Assembly: GCF_022829465.1 (NCBI RefSeq)
Contig: NZ_JAKSXZ010000140.1
Location: 124,001 to 188,000, forward strand
Direction of reading: 5' to 3'
DNA: 64,000 nt
Origin: Methylobacterium sp. J-067
Lineage (GTDB): Bacteria > Pseudomonadota > Alphaproteobacteria > Rhizobiales > Beijerinckiaceae
Shown: in pieces, positions 38,301 to 45,567 of the stretch
Layout: every line of letters starts with the position of its first letter
How positions within the stretch are numbered: position 1 is the first letter of the stretch
Program-made: the position numbers and the translations under genes
The notes under the pieces: generated by a model
The model's input: the letters and a program-made list of their open reading frames with translations, nothing else
What the model was told of the DNA's origin: nothing
Databases searched by the model: none

Positions 38301-39605
38301 ATGACCACACGACCTCCCCGCCGCGGCGGCCCTTCCGGCGGCACTGGCCGCCCCGATGGACGGCCGGGCCGCAAGCCGCCGTTCGGCGCCAACCGCGCCC
38401 GCACCGGCCCGCGCACCAGCGCCCACGATGCCGCCGAGCGCGCCGCCCGCGCCCGCGGCGACGATTCAAGCGAGCGCTCGCCGTGGATTCCGGCCGCCGC
38501 GCCGGAGCCGCGCGAGCCGCGCAAGCCCAAACCGAGGCCCGAGCCCGTGGCTCCTCCTCCCGGCCCGAGCAAGCGCGAGCAGCGGGCCGAAGCCTCGGCG
38601 ACCCTCGCCTCCGGCGTGCAGACGCTGATGGTGGAGGCGGACGAGGCGGGGATGCGGATCGACCGCTTCCTCACAGCGCGGTTCCCGCAGCTACCCTTCA
38701 CCCGCGTGCAGAGCATCGTCCGCAAGGGCGAGCTGCGCGTCGACGGCAAGCGCGCCAAGCCGAACGACCGGCTGGAGCCGGGGATGAGCGTGCGCGTGCC
38801 GCCGCTGCGCCTCGACCAGCCGAACGACCGCCCGCGCAGCGCCGCCCGCGATTCGGACGACGCCACCTTCCTGCGGAGCCTCATCCTGTACGAGGATGCG
38901 GAGATGATGGTGCTGAACAAGCCCTTCGGCCTCGCCGTGCAGGGGGGCTCGGGCACCGTCCGCCACGTCGATGGCCTTCTCGAATCGCTGATCGGGCCGG
39001 ACGGGCAGAAGCCCCGCCTCGTCCACCGGCTCGACAAGGACACCGCCGGCTGCCTCATCATCGCGAAGACGCGGCTCGCCGCCTCGACGCTGGCCAAGAG
39101 CTTCCGCTCGCGCAACGCCCGCAAGATCTACTGGGCGCTCTGCGCCGGGGTGCCGCGCGTCAAGCAGGGCCGGGTCTCGACCTATCTCGCCAAGGACGAG
39201 CCGACCGATGCGGACGCGCGGATGCGCATCGCCAAGCACGGCGAGGAGGGCGCCACCCACGCGCTCACCTATTACGCCACGGTCGATCAGGTGGCGCAGA
39301 AGCTGTCCTGGCTGTCGTTCAAGCCGGTGACGGGACGCACGCACCAATTGCGCGCCCACGCGGCGCATATCGGCCACCCCATCGTTGGCGATCCGAAATA
39401 CTTCTCGGTCGAGAACTGGGAATTGCCCGGCGGCATCCAGAACCGCCTGCACCTTCTGGCGCGGCGGATCGTGATTCCGCATCCGCGCACGGGGAAGCCC
39501 GTGGACGTGAGCGCCCCGCTGCCGCAGCACATGCAGCAGAGCTGGAACCTCCTCGGTTTCGATGCCGGCCGGTACGATCCGGTGGTGGACGCACCGGAAG
39601 ATTGA
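38301..39605 (+). CDS. RluC/RluD-family 23S rRNA pseudouridine synthase
   Basis: Isomerises uridines in 23S rRNA. It has 434 residues. A disordered Arg/Pro/Gly-rich N-terminal extension (residues 1-100) precedes an S4 RNA-binding domain (MRIDRFLTARFPQLPFTRVQSIVRKGELRVDG pattern near 112-145). The catalytic domain carries HRLDKDTAG (Asp245), GRTHQLRAHAAHIGHPI and GDPKY. The ATG at 38301 has AGGAAG a few bases upstream. It is the first of a four-gene run with the poly-Q protein, HAD phosphatase and ATP12 chaperone. Confidence 0.93.
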   Translation: MTTRPPRRGGPSGGTGRPDGRPGRKPPFGANRARTGPRTSAHDAAERAARARGDDSSERSPWIPAAAPEPREPRKPKPRPEPVAPPPGPSKREQRAEASATLASGVQTLMVEADEAGMRIDRFLTARFPQLPFTRVQSIVRKGELRVDGKRAKPNDRLEPGMSVRVPPLRLDQPNDRPRSAARDSDDATFLRSLILYEDAEMMVLNKPFGLAVQGGSGTVRHVDGLLESLIGPDGQKPRLVHRLDKDTAGCLIIAKTRLAASTLAKSFRSRNARKIYWALCAGVPRVKQGRVSTYLAKDEPTDADARMRIAKHGEEGATHALTYYATVDQVAQKLSWLSFKPVTGRTHQLRAHAAHIGHPIVGDPKYFSVENWELPGGIQNRLHLLARRIVIPHPRTGKPVDVSAPLPQHMQQSWNLLGFDAGRYDPVVDAPED

Positions 39606-39724
39606 TCGGCCCGAGGGCTCCTGCAGGCGGCCATGCCTTGGCAACGGCGCCGCCTGCCTCATATGCTGCCTTGCTCGGCCGCGCGCCTGCCTGCCGGGAT
39701 ATCCGACGGTCGAGACCCTGGGAC

Positions 39725-40117
39725 ATGAAGCTCGCGACTTTGGCCTGCCTCGCCGCCCTGTGCCTGACGGCGCCCATCGCCCATGCGGCGCCGGGCGATG
39801 CCGCGCCGGCCCCGCAGAAGCCGGCGGCGTCCAAACCCGAGGCTGCGAAGGCTGAACCCGCAAAGGCGGAGGCGCCCGCCGCCCGCGCCGAGCCCCGTGC
39901 CGCCGGGGCACCCGTCGTCGGCAGTCGCGACAAGCGGCGGCGCTCCTACGCCGCCTGCAACCGGGCCTCGCACCAGCGCGGCTATCGCGGTGGCAAGCGG
40001 CGGCGCTTCCTCATCCGCTGCCGCCTCGGCTACGAGCGCACCCGCCACCAGCAGCAGCAACAGCAGCAGCAGGCGCCCGCCGCCGCGCCCGCGCCCGCAC
40101 CCGTTCGCAAGCCATGA
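39725..40117 (+). CDS. Small exported basic protein with poly-Q and Ala/Pro tail
   Basis: A 130-residue protein with a clear signal peptide (LATLACLAALCLTAPIAHA, cleaved near residue 21). An Ala/Pro/Lys/Glu-rich low-complexity stretch follows, then a compact basic segment SYAACNRASHQRGYRG...RFLIRCRLGYER with two cysteines. It ends in eight consecutive Gln codons (40049-40072) and an Ala-Pro repeat. The two-Cys segment recalls PsiF-type repeats, but I would not assign that family firmly. Its stop lies 1 base before a possible start of the HAD gene. Confidence 0.65.
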   Translation: MKLATLACLAALCLTAPIAHAAPGDAAPAPQKPAASKPEAAKAEPAKAEAPAARAEPRAAGAPVVGSRDKRRRSYAACNRASHQRGYRGGKRRRFLIRCRLGYERTRHQQQQQQQQAPAAAPAPAPVRKP

Positions 40118-40130
40118 GATGGGGCTGCCG

Positions 40131-40781
40131 ATGAGGCTCGTCGTCTTCGACGTGGACGGCACCCTCGTCGACAGCCAGCACCTGATCGTCGCCGCGCAAG
40201 GCGTCGCCTTCGCCGAGGTCGGCCTGCCCGCGCCCGAGCGGCGCATCGCCCTGTCCGTGGTCGGGCTGTCCCTGCCGCAGGCGTTCCGCCGTCTCGTGGG
40301 CGAAGACGGGCCGGTGGCCGAACTCTCCGAAGCCTACAAGCTCGCCTACAACCGCCTGCGCCTCGACCCGGATCACGAGGAGCCGCTGTTTCCCGGCATG
40401 GCCGATCTGCTCGACCGGCTCCACGCGAATCCGGGGGTGATGCTCGGCATCGCGACGGGCAAGTCGCGCCGGGGCGTGGACCGCCTGATCGAGCATTACG
40501 CCTGGGAGGGCCGCTTCGTGACGACGCAGACGGCGGACGACGCGCCCTCGAAGCCTGACCCCGCCATGCTCCATCAGGCCATGCGGGAAGCCGGCACCGG
40601 CCCCGACGGCACGGTGATGATCGGCGACACGACCTACGACATCGGCATGGCGGTGGCGGCGGGCGTCGCGCCCATCGGGGTCGCCTGGGGCTATCACGCG
40701 CCGGGCTCCCTGCTCCGCGCGGGCGCGGTGACGGTGGTGGAGAATACCGCCGCGCTGGAACCGCTGCTCGGCCTCGCCTGA
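40131..40781 (+). CDS. HAD-superfamily (subfamily IA) phosphatase
   Basis: Phosphoglycolate phosphatase/Gph-like hydrolase of 216 residues. Motif I FDVDGTLVDS is at residues 6-15 with nucleophile Asp. Motif II is in GIATGKSRRG, motif III is KPDP, and motif IV is MIGDTTYDIGMA. The substrate is unknown. The ATG at 40131 gives the usual RLVVFDVDGTL start; an in-frame ATG at 40119 would add four residues. It sits between the pseudouridine synthase/poly-Q pair and the ATP12 gene. Confidence 0.88.
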   Translation: MRLVVFDVDGTLVDSQHLIVAAQGVAFAEVGLPAPERRIALSVVGLSLPQAFRRLVGEDGPVAELSEAYKLAYNRLRLDPDHEEPLFPGMADLLDRLHANPGVMLGIATGKSRRGVDRLIEHYAWEGRFVTTQTADDAPSKPDPAMLHQAMREAGTGPDGTVMIGDTTYDIGMAVAAGVAPIGVAWGYHAPGSLLRAGAVTVVENTAALEPLLGLA

Positions 40782-40824
40782 CCCCCCCTCGCCCACGGGC
40801 GGCGAAACGCCTATGTGCGTGCCC

Positions 40825-41616
40825 ATGAGCGATGTGACGCGAGACTGGCTCGGCGAACCGGGCGATGAGGCACGGCCTGATCCGATGCGGGCCGCACGGT
40901 CGGGGGCCAAACCCGCCCTCCCACGCCGGTTCTACAAGGAGGCCGGCTTCGCTCCGGCCGAGGGCGGGTTCCGCCTGACCCTCGACGGACGGTCCGCCAA
41001 CACGCCGGCTCGCAACCCCCTGCTTCTCCCCTCCGAGACGCTGGCCGAAGCCGTCGCAGCGGAATGGGGGGCGCAGACCACCGAGATCGACCCGGCGAAG
41101 ATGCCGCTCACCCGCTTGGCCAACACGGCCATCGACGGCGTGTCCCAGCGCCTCGACGCCGTGGCCGACGACCTCTGTGCCTATGCCCAGACGGACCTCC
41201 TCGCCTACCGCGCCGCAGACCCGGACAAGCTCGTCTCCGCGCAGGCGCAAGCCTGGGATCCGGTGCTGGACTGGGCCTACGAGACGTTCGGCGCCCGGCT
41301 GATCCTCAGCGAGGGCGTGATGCACGTCACGCAGCCGCCACAGAGCGTGCAAGCCCTCTCCGAGGCCATCCGGCAGGTGCGCGACCCCTTCAAGCTCGCT
41401 GCCCTTCACACCCTCACGACGCTCTCCGGCTCGCTCATCCTCGCCCTAGCCGTCCTGCACGGGCGGCTCGACCCGGCGGAAGCCTGGGCCGCCGCCCATT
41501 TGGACGAGACCTATCAAGCCGATGTCTGGGGTCGCGACGAGGAGGCCGAGGAACGCCTCGCGGTGCGTCGCGCGGAGTTCGAGGCCGCCGCGCGGACCAT
41601 CGCGGCTCTCCCGTGA
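40825..41616 (+). CDS. ATP12-family F1-ATPase assembly chaperone
   Basis: Homologue of mitochondrial Atp12, which binds the F1 alpha subunit during assembly. It has 263 residues. Family blocks are RRFYKEAGFAP, FRLTLDGRSANTPARNPLLLPS as a pattern, AAEWGAQTTEIDPAKMPLTRLANTAID, YAQTDLLAYRA and QAWDPVLDWA. The ATG at 40825 is preferred over 40813. It is encoded 19 kb from atpHAGDC and downstream of the HAD gene with a 43-base gap. ATP12 homologues are typical of alphaproteobacteria and mitochondria. Confidence 0.92.
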   Translation: MSDVTRDWLGEPGDEARPDPMRAARSGAKPALPRRFYKEAGFAPAEGGFRLTLDGRSANTPARNPLLLPSETLAEAVAAEWGAQTTEIDPAKMPLTRLANTAIDGVSQRLDAVADDLCAYAQTDLLAYRAADPDKLVSAQAQAWDPVLDWAYETFGARLILSEGVMHVTQPPQSVQALSEAIRQVRDPFKLAALHTLTTLSGSLILALAVLHGRLDPAEAWAAAHLDETYQADVWGRDEEAEERLAVRRAEFEAAARTIAALP

Positions 41617-41747
41617 GGCGTGTACCGCCGATGCAATCGGGCAACATCGCTGCCCGGCTTTCACCATAATCGTCCGCCCGCGAAACAACCTCTGGCGGAA
41701 ACCGCCTCGGTCGTATTAGCATCGGCCCGTCAAGAATTGGCTGCCCG

Positions 41748-42050
41748 ATGTCCGTCCCTTCGACCGACGAAAACACCTTTATCGACGATCTGACGGCGAT
41801 TTTAGGTCGCGCGCGGGGACCTCGCGAACGTGACTCGCGTATTGCGCTGTTCGAATCGCTGTCTCGGCTCGAGAAGCAAGCATTCGTAGGCGGTGCGTCG
41901 GCGCTGACTCTCGGCCGGCTGGCCGAAAGCCGGTTCCTGGCGGGCATCCTGCGGGAGTCCGTCTCGCCCGTTTGCTACCAGAGCGTGCGCGGCCCCCGCC
42001 ATCTCTGGACCGCCGCGCCCGACTTTCGCACGAGCCACGAGCCCGCCTAG
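41748..42050 (+). CDS. Hypothetical 100-residue protein
   Basis: An open frame of 100 codons with no recognisable family. The predicted protein is mostly helical and charged (DDLTAILGRARGPRERDSRIALFESLSRLEKQAF pattern, then GRLAESRFLAGILRES). Codon third positions are less GC-biased in the first half than in neighbouring genes. There is no clear ribosome binding site before the ATG. Its TAG stop and the TAG stop of the convergent glutathione peroxidase share CTAG at 42047-42050. I consider it more likely real than not. Confidence 0.5.
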   Translation: MSVPSTDENTFIDDLTAILGRARGPRERDSRIALFESLSRLEKQAFVGGASALTLGRLAESRFLAGILRESVSPVCYQSVRGPRHLWTAAPDFRTSHEPA

Positions 42051-42532
42051 ACCCTCAGCGCCTTGTCGATGGCCCCAGCGAGCGAGGCCGGCCGGTCCTT
42101 CGGCGCGAAGCGCGCGATGGGCACGCCGTCCCGCCCCACGAGGAACTTCGTGAAGTTCCACTTGATCGCCGCCGTGCCGAACAGGCCGCGACGGCTGCGG
42201 GTGAGGTAGGCGAAGAGCGGATCGGCGTTCGGCCCGTTCACCTCGACCTTGCCGAGGATGGGGAACGTCACGTCGTAGCTCAGCGAGCAGAACCGCGCGA
42301 TCTCTGCCGCATCCCCCGGCTCCTGCTTGCCGAACTGGTTGCAGGGAAACCCGAGGACGGTGAACCCCGCCTCGCGCCGCACGCGCCAGAGGTCTTCGAG
42401 GCCGGCATATTGCGAGGTGAAGCCGCAGCGGGACGCCGTGTTGACGATGAGCAGCGCCTGCCCCCGGTACTGCGCCAGCGGGTGCGGGCTCCCGTCCCCC
42501 TCGCGGACGGTGAAATCGTGAATCGTGGTCAT
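42047..42532 (-). CDS. Glutathione peroxidase (cysteine type)
   Basis: Thiol peroxidase of the glutathione peroxidase family, 161 residues. The active-site Cys36 lies in VNTASRCGFTSQY, the Gln is in LGFPCNQFGKQEPG (which also carries the second Cys of atypical thioredoxin-dependent enzymes), and the Trp/Asn are in IKWNFTKFLV. It uses Cys, not selenocysteine. It reduces hydroperoxides with thioredoxin or glutathione; which one is not decidable here. The ATG at 42532 fits the family start. Confidence 0.93.
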   Translation of the reverse strand: MTTIHDFTVREGDGSPHPLAQYRGQALLIVNTASRCGFTSQYAGLEDLWRVRREAGFTVLGFPCNQFGKQEPGDAAEIARFCSLSYDVTFPILGKVEVNGPNADPLFAYLTRSRRGLFGTAAIKWNFTKFLVGRDGVPIARFAPKDRPASLAGAIDKALRV

Positions 42533-42595
42533 TCCGTCCGGCTTTTCCTGGCTCCCGCGATGCATAGAGCATCGGGGGCCTCCCCCGGAATAGGC

Positions 42596-43159
42596 TCAGG
42601 CCGGCTGCGGCGATGGGCGGACCTTCTCCACGTCGAAGGTGATGCCCTGCGGGGTCATCCGCTCGCGGGTGACGATGCGCTCGTCGGCGGCGATGATCCC
42701 CAGGGGGACGTCCCTATCGGGGAGCACCATCGTCGTCGTCTTGTTGACGTGGACGAGGACGTGCCGCCCCTTGGCCGCCGAGGCCACGGCCCAACGGCGC
42801 AACTGGCCGTGATAGGGCTCGCGCCGCCACGCATTCGCCTGCCCCGGATCGACCTGCACGTTCATGTTGCGGGTCGTCGGATCGAGGCTCAGCACCATCT
42901 TGGCGCGCTCCGGCTTCCATTCCGGGCCGAGCCAACCCTCCGTCATCCAGAGGCAGTGGAAGGCGCGGCAATGGTCCGGCCGCGTCGCGTGGATCGCGCA
43001 GCCCCGGCCGGACTGGGTATGCCGGCACCATTGCCCGGCGACGCTTTCCACCGCCGGCACGTCGTAGACCTTGCAGCACAATGTGCAGGTGCCGCAGGCG
43101 CGGCCGGGCGCGGGGTGGGCGACGTAGCTGTCGGGGCTCTGCATCGGATGGTCCGGCAT
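42596..43159 (-). CDS. YkgJ-like cysteine-cluster protein
   Basis: A 187-residue protein with a CxxCxxCC-type cluster (RACGTCTLCCKVYDV near residues 21-35) and further cysteines in WCRH, GCAIH, HCRAFHC. It matches the YkgJ/PF03692 family of putative Zn or Fe-S chelating proteins. The function of the family is unknown. Starts at 43159 and 43144 are both possible. It is divergent from the aminotransferase gene (92-base gap). Confidence 0.83.
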   Translation of the reverse strand: MPDHPMQSPDSYVAHPAPGRACGTCTLCCKVYDVPAVESVAGQWCRHTQSGRGCAIHATRPDHCRAFHCLWMTEGWLGPEWKPERAKMVLSLDPTTRNMNVQVDPGQANAWRREPYHGQLRRWAVASAAKGRHVLVHVNKTTTMVLPDRDVPLGIIAADERIVTRERMTPQGITFDVEKVRPSPQPA

Positions 43160-43251
43160 GCGTCCGGGGAAGAGGGATCGCGGACGACGGACCTATCTGC
43201 GCAGGCATCGTGCCGGTAGTGTGGCACGGCCCATTGTCCAGGAGCGCCTGC

Positions 43252-44625
43252 ATGCTCTCGAACCTCGCGACCCGCGACGTCGAAACTCTGCTCCACCCCT
43301 ACACGCATCTCGCGAACCACCGCCGCACCGGCCCATTGGTGCTGGAGCGCGGGGACGGCGTGAATGTCTACGACGCGGAAGGCCGCCCCTACATCGAGGG
43401 CATGGCGGGGCTGTGGTGCACGGCGCTCGGCTATTCCAACGCGGAACTCGTGGAGGCGGCGCGGGAGCAGATGGGCCGTCTGCCCTTCTCGCATCTCTTC
43501 TCCGGCCGCAGCCACGACCCGGCCATCGAGCTGGCCGAGACGCTGAAGGAGCTGATGCCGGTCCCGACCTCGAAGGTGTTCTTCTGCTCGTCGGGCTCGG
43601 AGGCGAACGACACGCAGGTGAAGCTCGCGTGGTACTACAACAACGCCCTCGGGCGGCCGAACAAGAAGAAGATCATCGCCCGCAAGAAGGGCTATCACGG
43701 CGTCACCATCGCCAGCGCCTCCATGACCGGCCTGCCGGCCAACCACCTGGACTGGGATCTGCCCCTGCCGGGCTTCCTGCACGTCTCGACCCCGCATCAT
43801 TACCGGGGCGCCGAGCCCGGCGAGAGCGAGGAGGCCTATTCCGCCCGCCTTGCCTTTGAACTGGAAGAGACGATCCTGCGCGAGGGGCCGGAGACGGTCG
43901 CCGCCTTCATCGCCGAACCGGTGATGGGCGCGGGCGGCGCGATCATCCCGCCGAAGGGCTACTTCCCGGCGATCCAAGCCGTGCTGACGAAGTACGACGT
44001 GCGGTTGATCGCCGACGAGGTGATCTGCGGCTTCGGCCGGCTGGGCACGTGGTTCGGCAGCGAAACGCTCGACATGCGGCCGGATACGATCTCCTTCGCC
44101 AAGGCCGTCACCTCCGGCTACGTGCCGCTCGGCGGCATCAGCATCGACCCGCCGCTCTATGAAGCCCTGCTCGGGCAGAGCGAGAAGCTCGGCGGCTTCG
44201 GCCACGGCACGACCTATTCCGGGCATCCGGTCGCCTGCGCCGTCGCGATCAAGGCCATCGAGATCTACAAGCGCGACCGCGTGATCGAGGGCGCGGCCGA
44301 GAAGGCCCCGCACTTCCAGCGGCGCCTGTCGGCGCTGGCCGAGCACGACATCGTCGGCGAGGCCAAGGGGCTCGGACTGATCGGCGGCCTCGAGATCGTC
44401 GCCGACAAGGCGAGTCGCCGCCAATACGATCCGAAGATGGGCGTTTCCGCCCGCTGCGTCGCCTTCGCCCAGGAGGAAGGGCTGATCGTCCGCTACCTCT
44501 CGGGGGACCGCGTGGCGGTGTGCCCGCCGCTCATCATCACGCGGGAGGAGATCGACACGCTGTTCGACCGCCTGACGCGGGCGCTCGACCGGACCCGCGA
44601 TTGGATCCGGGCAGAGTCCCCGTGA
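43252..44625 (+). CDS. Class III omega-aminotransferase (aspartate aminotransferase family)
   Basis: PLP aminotransferase of 457 residues. Features: YTHLANHRRTGPLVLERGDG start, GMAGLWCTALGYSN, FFCSSGSEANDTQVKLAWYYNN, KGYHGVTIASASMTG, IADEVICGFGRLGTWFG, and PLP Lys284 in SFAKAVTSGYVPLGG. The pattern resembles putrescine- or taurine-type pyruvate aminotransferases, but the substrate is not certain. The ATG at 43252 has GGAG 8 bases upstream. Its TGA overlaps the AraC gene's GTG (GTGA), suggesting that the regulator is co-translated. Confidence 0.9.
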   Translation: MLSNLATRDVETLLHPYTHLANHRRTGPLVLERGDGVNVYDAEGRPYIEGMAGLWCTALGYSNAELVEAAREQMGRLPFSHLFSGRSHDPAIELAETLKELMPVPTSKVFFCSSGSEANDTQVKLAWYYNNALGRPNKKKIIARKKGYHGVTIASASMTGLPANHLDWDLPLPGFLHVSTPHHYRGAEPGESEEAYSARLAFELEETILREGPETVAAFIAEPVMGAGGAIIPPKGYFPAIQAVLTKYDVRLIADEVICGFGRLGTWFGSETLDMRPDTISFAKAVTSGYVPLGGISIDPPLYEALLGQSEKLGGFGHGTTYSGHPVACAVAIKAIEIYKRDRVIEGAAEKAPHFQRRLSALAEHDIVGEAKGLGLIGGLEIVADKASRRQYDPKMGVSARCVAFAQEEGLIVRYLSGDRVAVCPPLIITREEIDTLFDRLTRALDRTRDWIRAESP

Positions 44626-45557
44626 CCCTCGTCCCTCGGTTCGCGTTCTCGACCGACGACGTCCCGGAGCGGGAGCGCCTCGATGCGTGGCGCTCCATCT
44701 TCGCCGCCCACGCGCTCGATGCCGATCCGCTGGGTTTTTCCGGGCGGATCGAGTCGACCCAGGTCGGCCCGATGTCCCTGCGCATCATGAACGCGGCGAC
44801 CCAGGCAACCGCCCGCTCCCGAACGCAGGTCCGGCGCGATGGGCTGGATTCCTTCGTCCTGCACCTCAGCCGGCACAACTACAGCGTCGAGACCGAGCGC
44901 GGCATGGTCGACGTGCCGGCGGGATCGATCAGCTTCAACGACATGACCCAATCCTATCGCCGCTCCCAGGTGGCGGAAACGGATTCGGTGATCCTCGTGT
45001 TGCCGCGCGCCTCGATCGCCGCCGTGTTGCCCAACGAGGACGTGCTGCACGGGCTGGTGATGCGGGGCGGCGCCGGCCTCCTGCTCGCCGACCATTTCCG
45101 CAGCCTCGCGGCGCACAGCCACGCGATCACCACGGCGGATGCGAGCCATATCGCCCAGGCGACGCTGCACATGCTCGCGGCCTGCGTGCGGCCGAGCCTG
45201 GACGCCTTCGCACAGGCGAGCGCGCCGCTCAACGCCGCCCGCCTCAGAGCCGCGAAGCGGTTCGTCCGCGCCCACCTCGCCTCGCCGATCCGGATCGACG
45301 CGATGACCAAGGCGCTCGGCATATCGCGCTCGCAGCTCTACCGCCTGTTCGAGCCGGAGGGCGGGGTGGCGCGCTACGCGACCCGACAGAGGCTCGAATC
45401 CGTGCGCTCCGCCCTGGACGATCCGCTGGAGCGGCGGACCATCGGCGAGATCGGGGAGGCCTTCGGCTTCACCAACAACGCCGCCCTGGCCCAGGCCTTC
45501 CGCCAGGCCTTCGGACTGTCCCCACGCGAGTACCGGGCGGGCGTTCGGGGTTTCTGA
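44622..45557 (+). CDS. AraC-family transcriptional regulator
   Basis: A 311-residue regulator. The N-terminal half has an AraC ligand-binding-like region (VLHLSRHNYSVETERG, DVPAGSISFNDMTQSYRR). The C-terminal two helix-turn-helix units read IRIDAMTKALGISRSQLYRLFEPEGG and RTIGEIGEAFGFTNNAALAQAFRQAFGLSPREYR as patterns. The GTG start overlaps the aminotransferase stop. It converges with the NRPS-like gene 10 bases away. It likely controls the aminotransferase or a linked catabolic or biosynthetic function. Confidence 0.87.
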   Translation: MTLVPRFAFSTDDVPERERLDAWRSIFAAHALDADPLGFSGRIESTQVGPMSLRIMNAATQATARSRTQVRRDGLDSFVLHLSRHNYSVETERGMVDVPAGSISFNDMTQSYRRSQVAETDSVILVLPRASIAAVLPNEDVLHGLVMRGGAGLLLADHFRSLAAHSHAITTADASHIAQATLHMLAACVRPSLDAFAQASAPLNAARLRAAKRFVRAHLASPIRIDAMTKALGISRSQLYRLFEPEGGVARYATRQRLESVRSALDDPLERRTIGEIGEAFGFTNNAALAQAFRQAFGLSPREYRAGVRGF

Positions 45558-45567
45558 CCGGTGCGGC

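Noticed and set aside
38087..39724. N-terminal part of a 676-codon frame before the poly-Q protein.
   Set aside because: It overlaps the riboswitch and the pseudouridine synthase in another frame; only the signal-peptide end from 39725 is credible.
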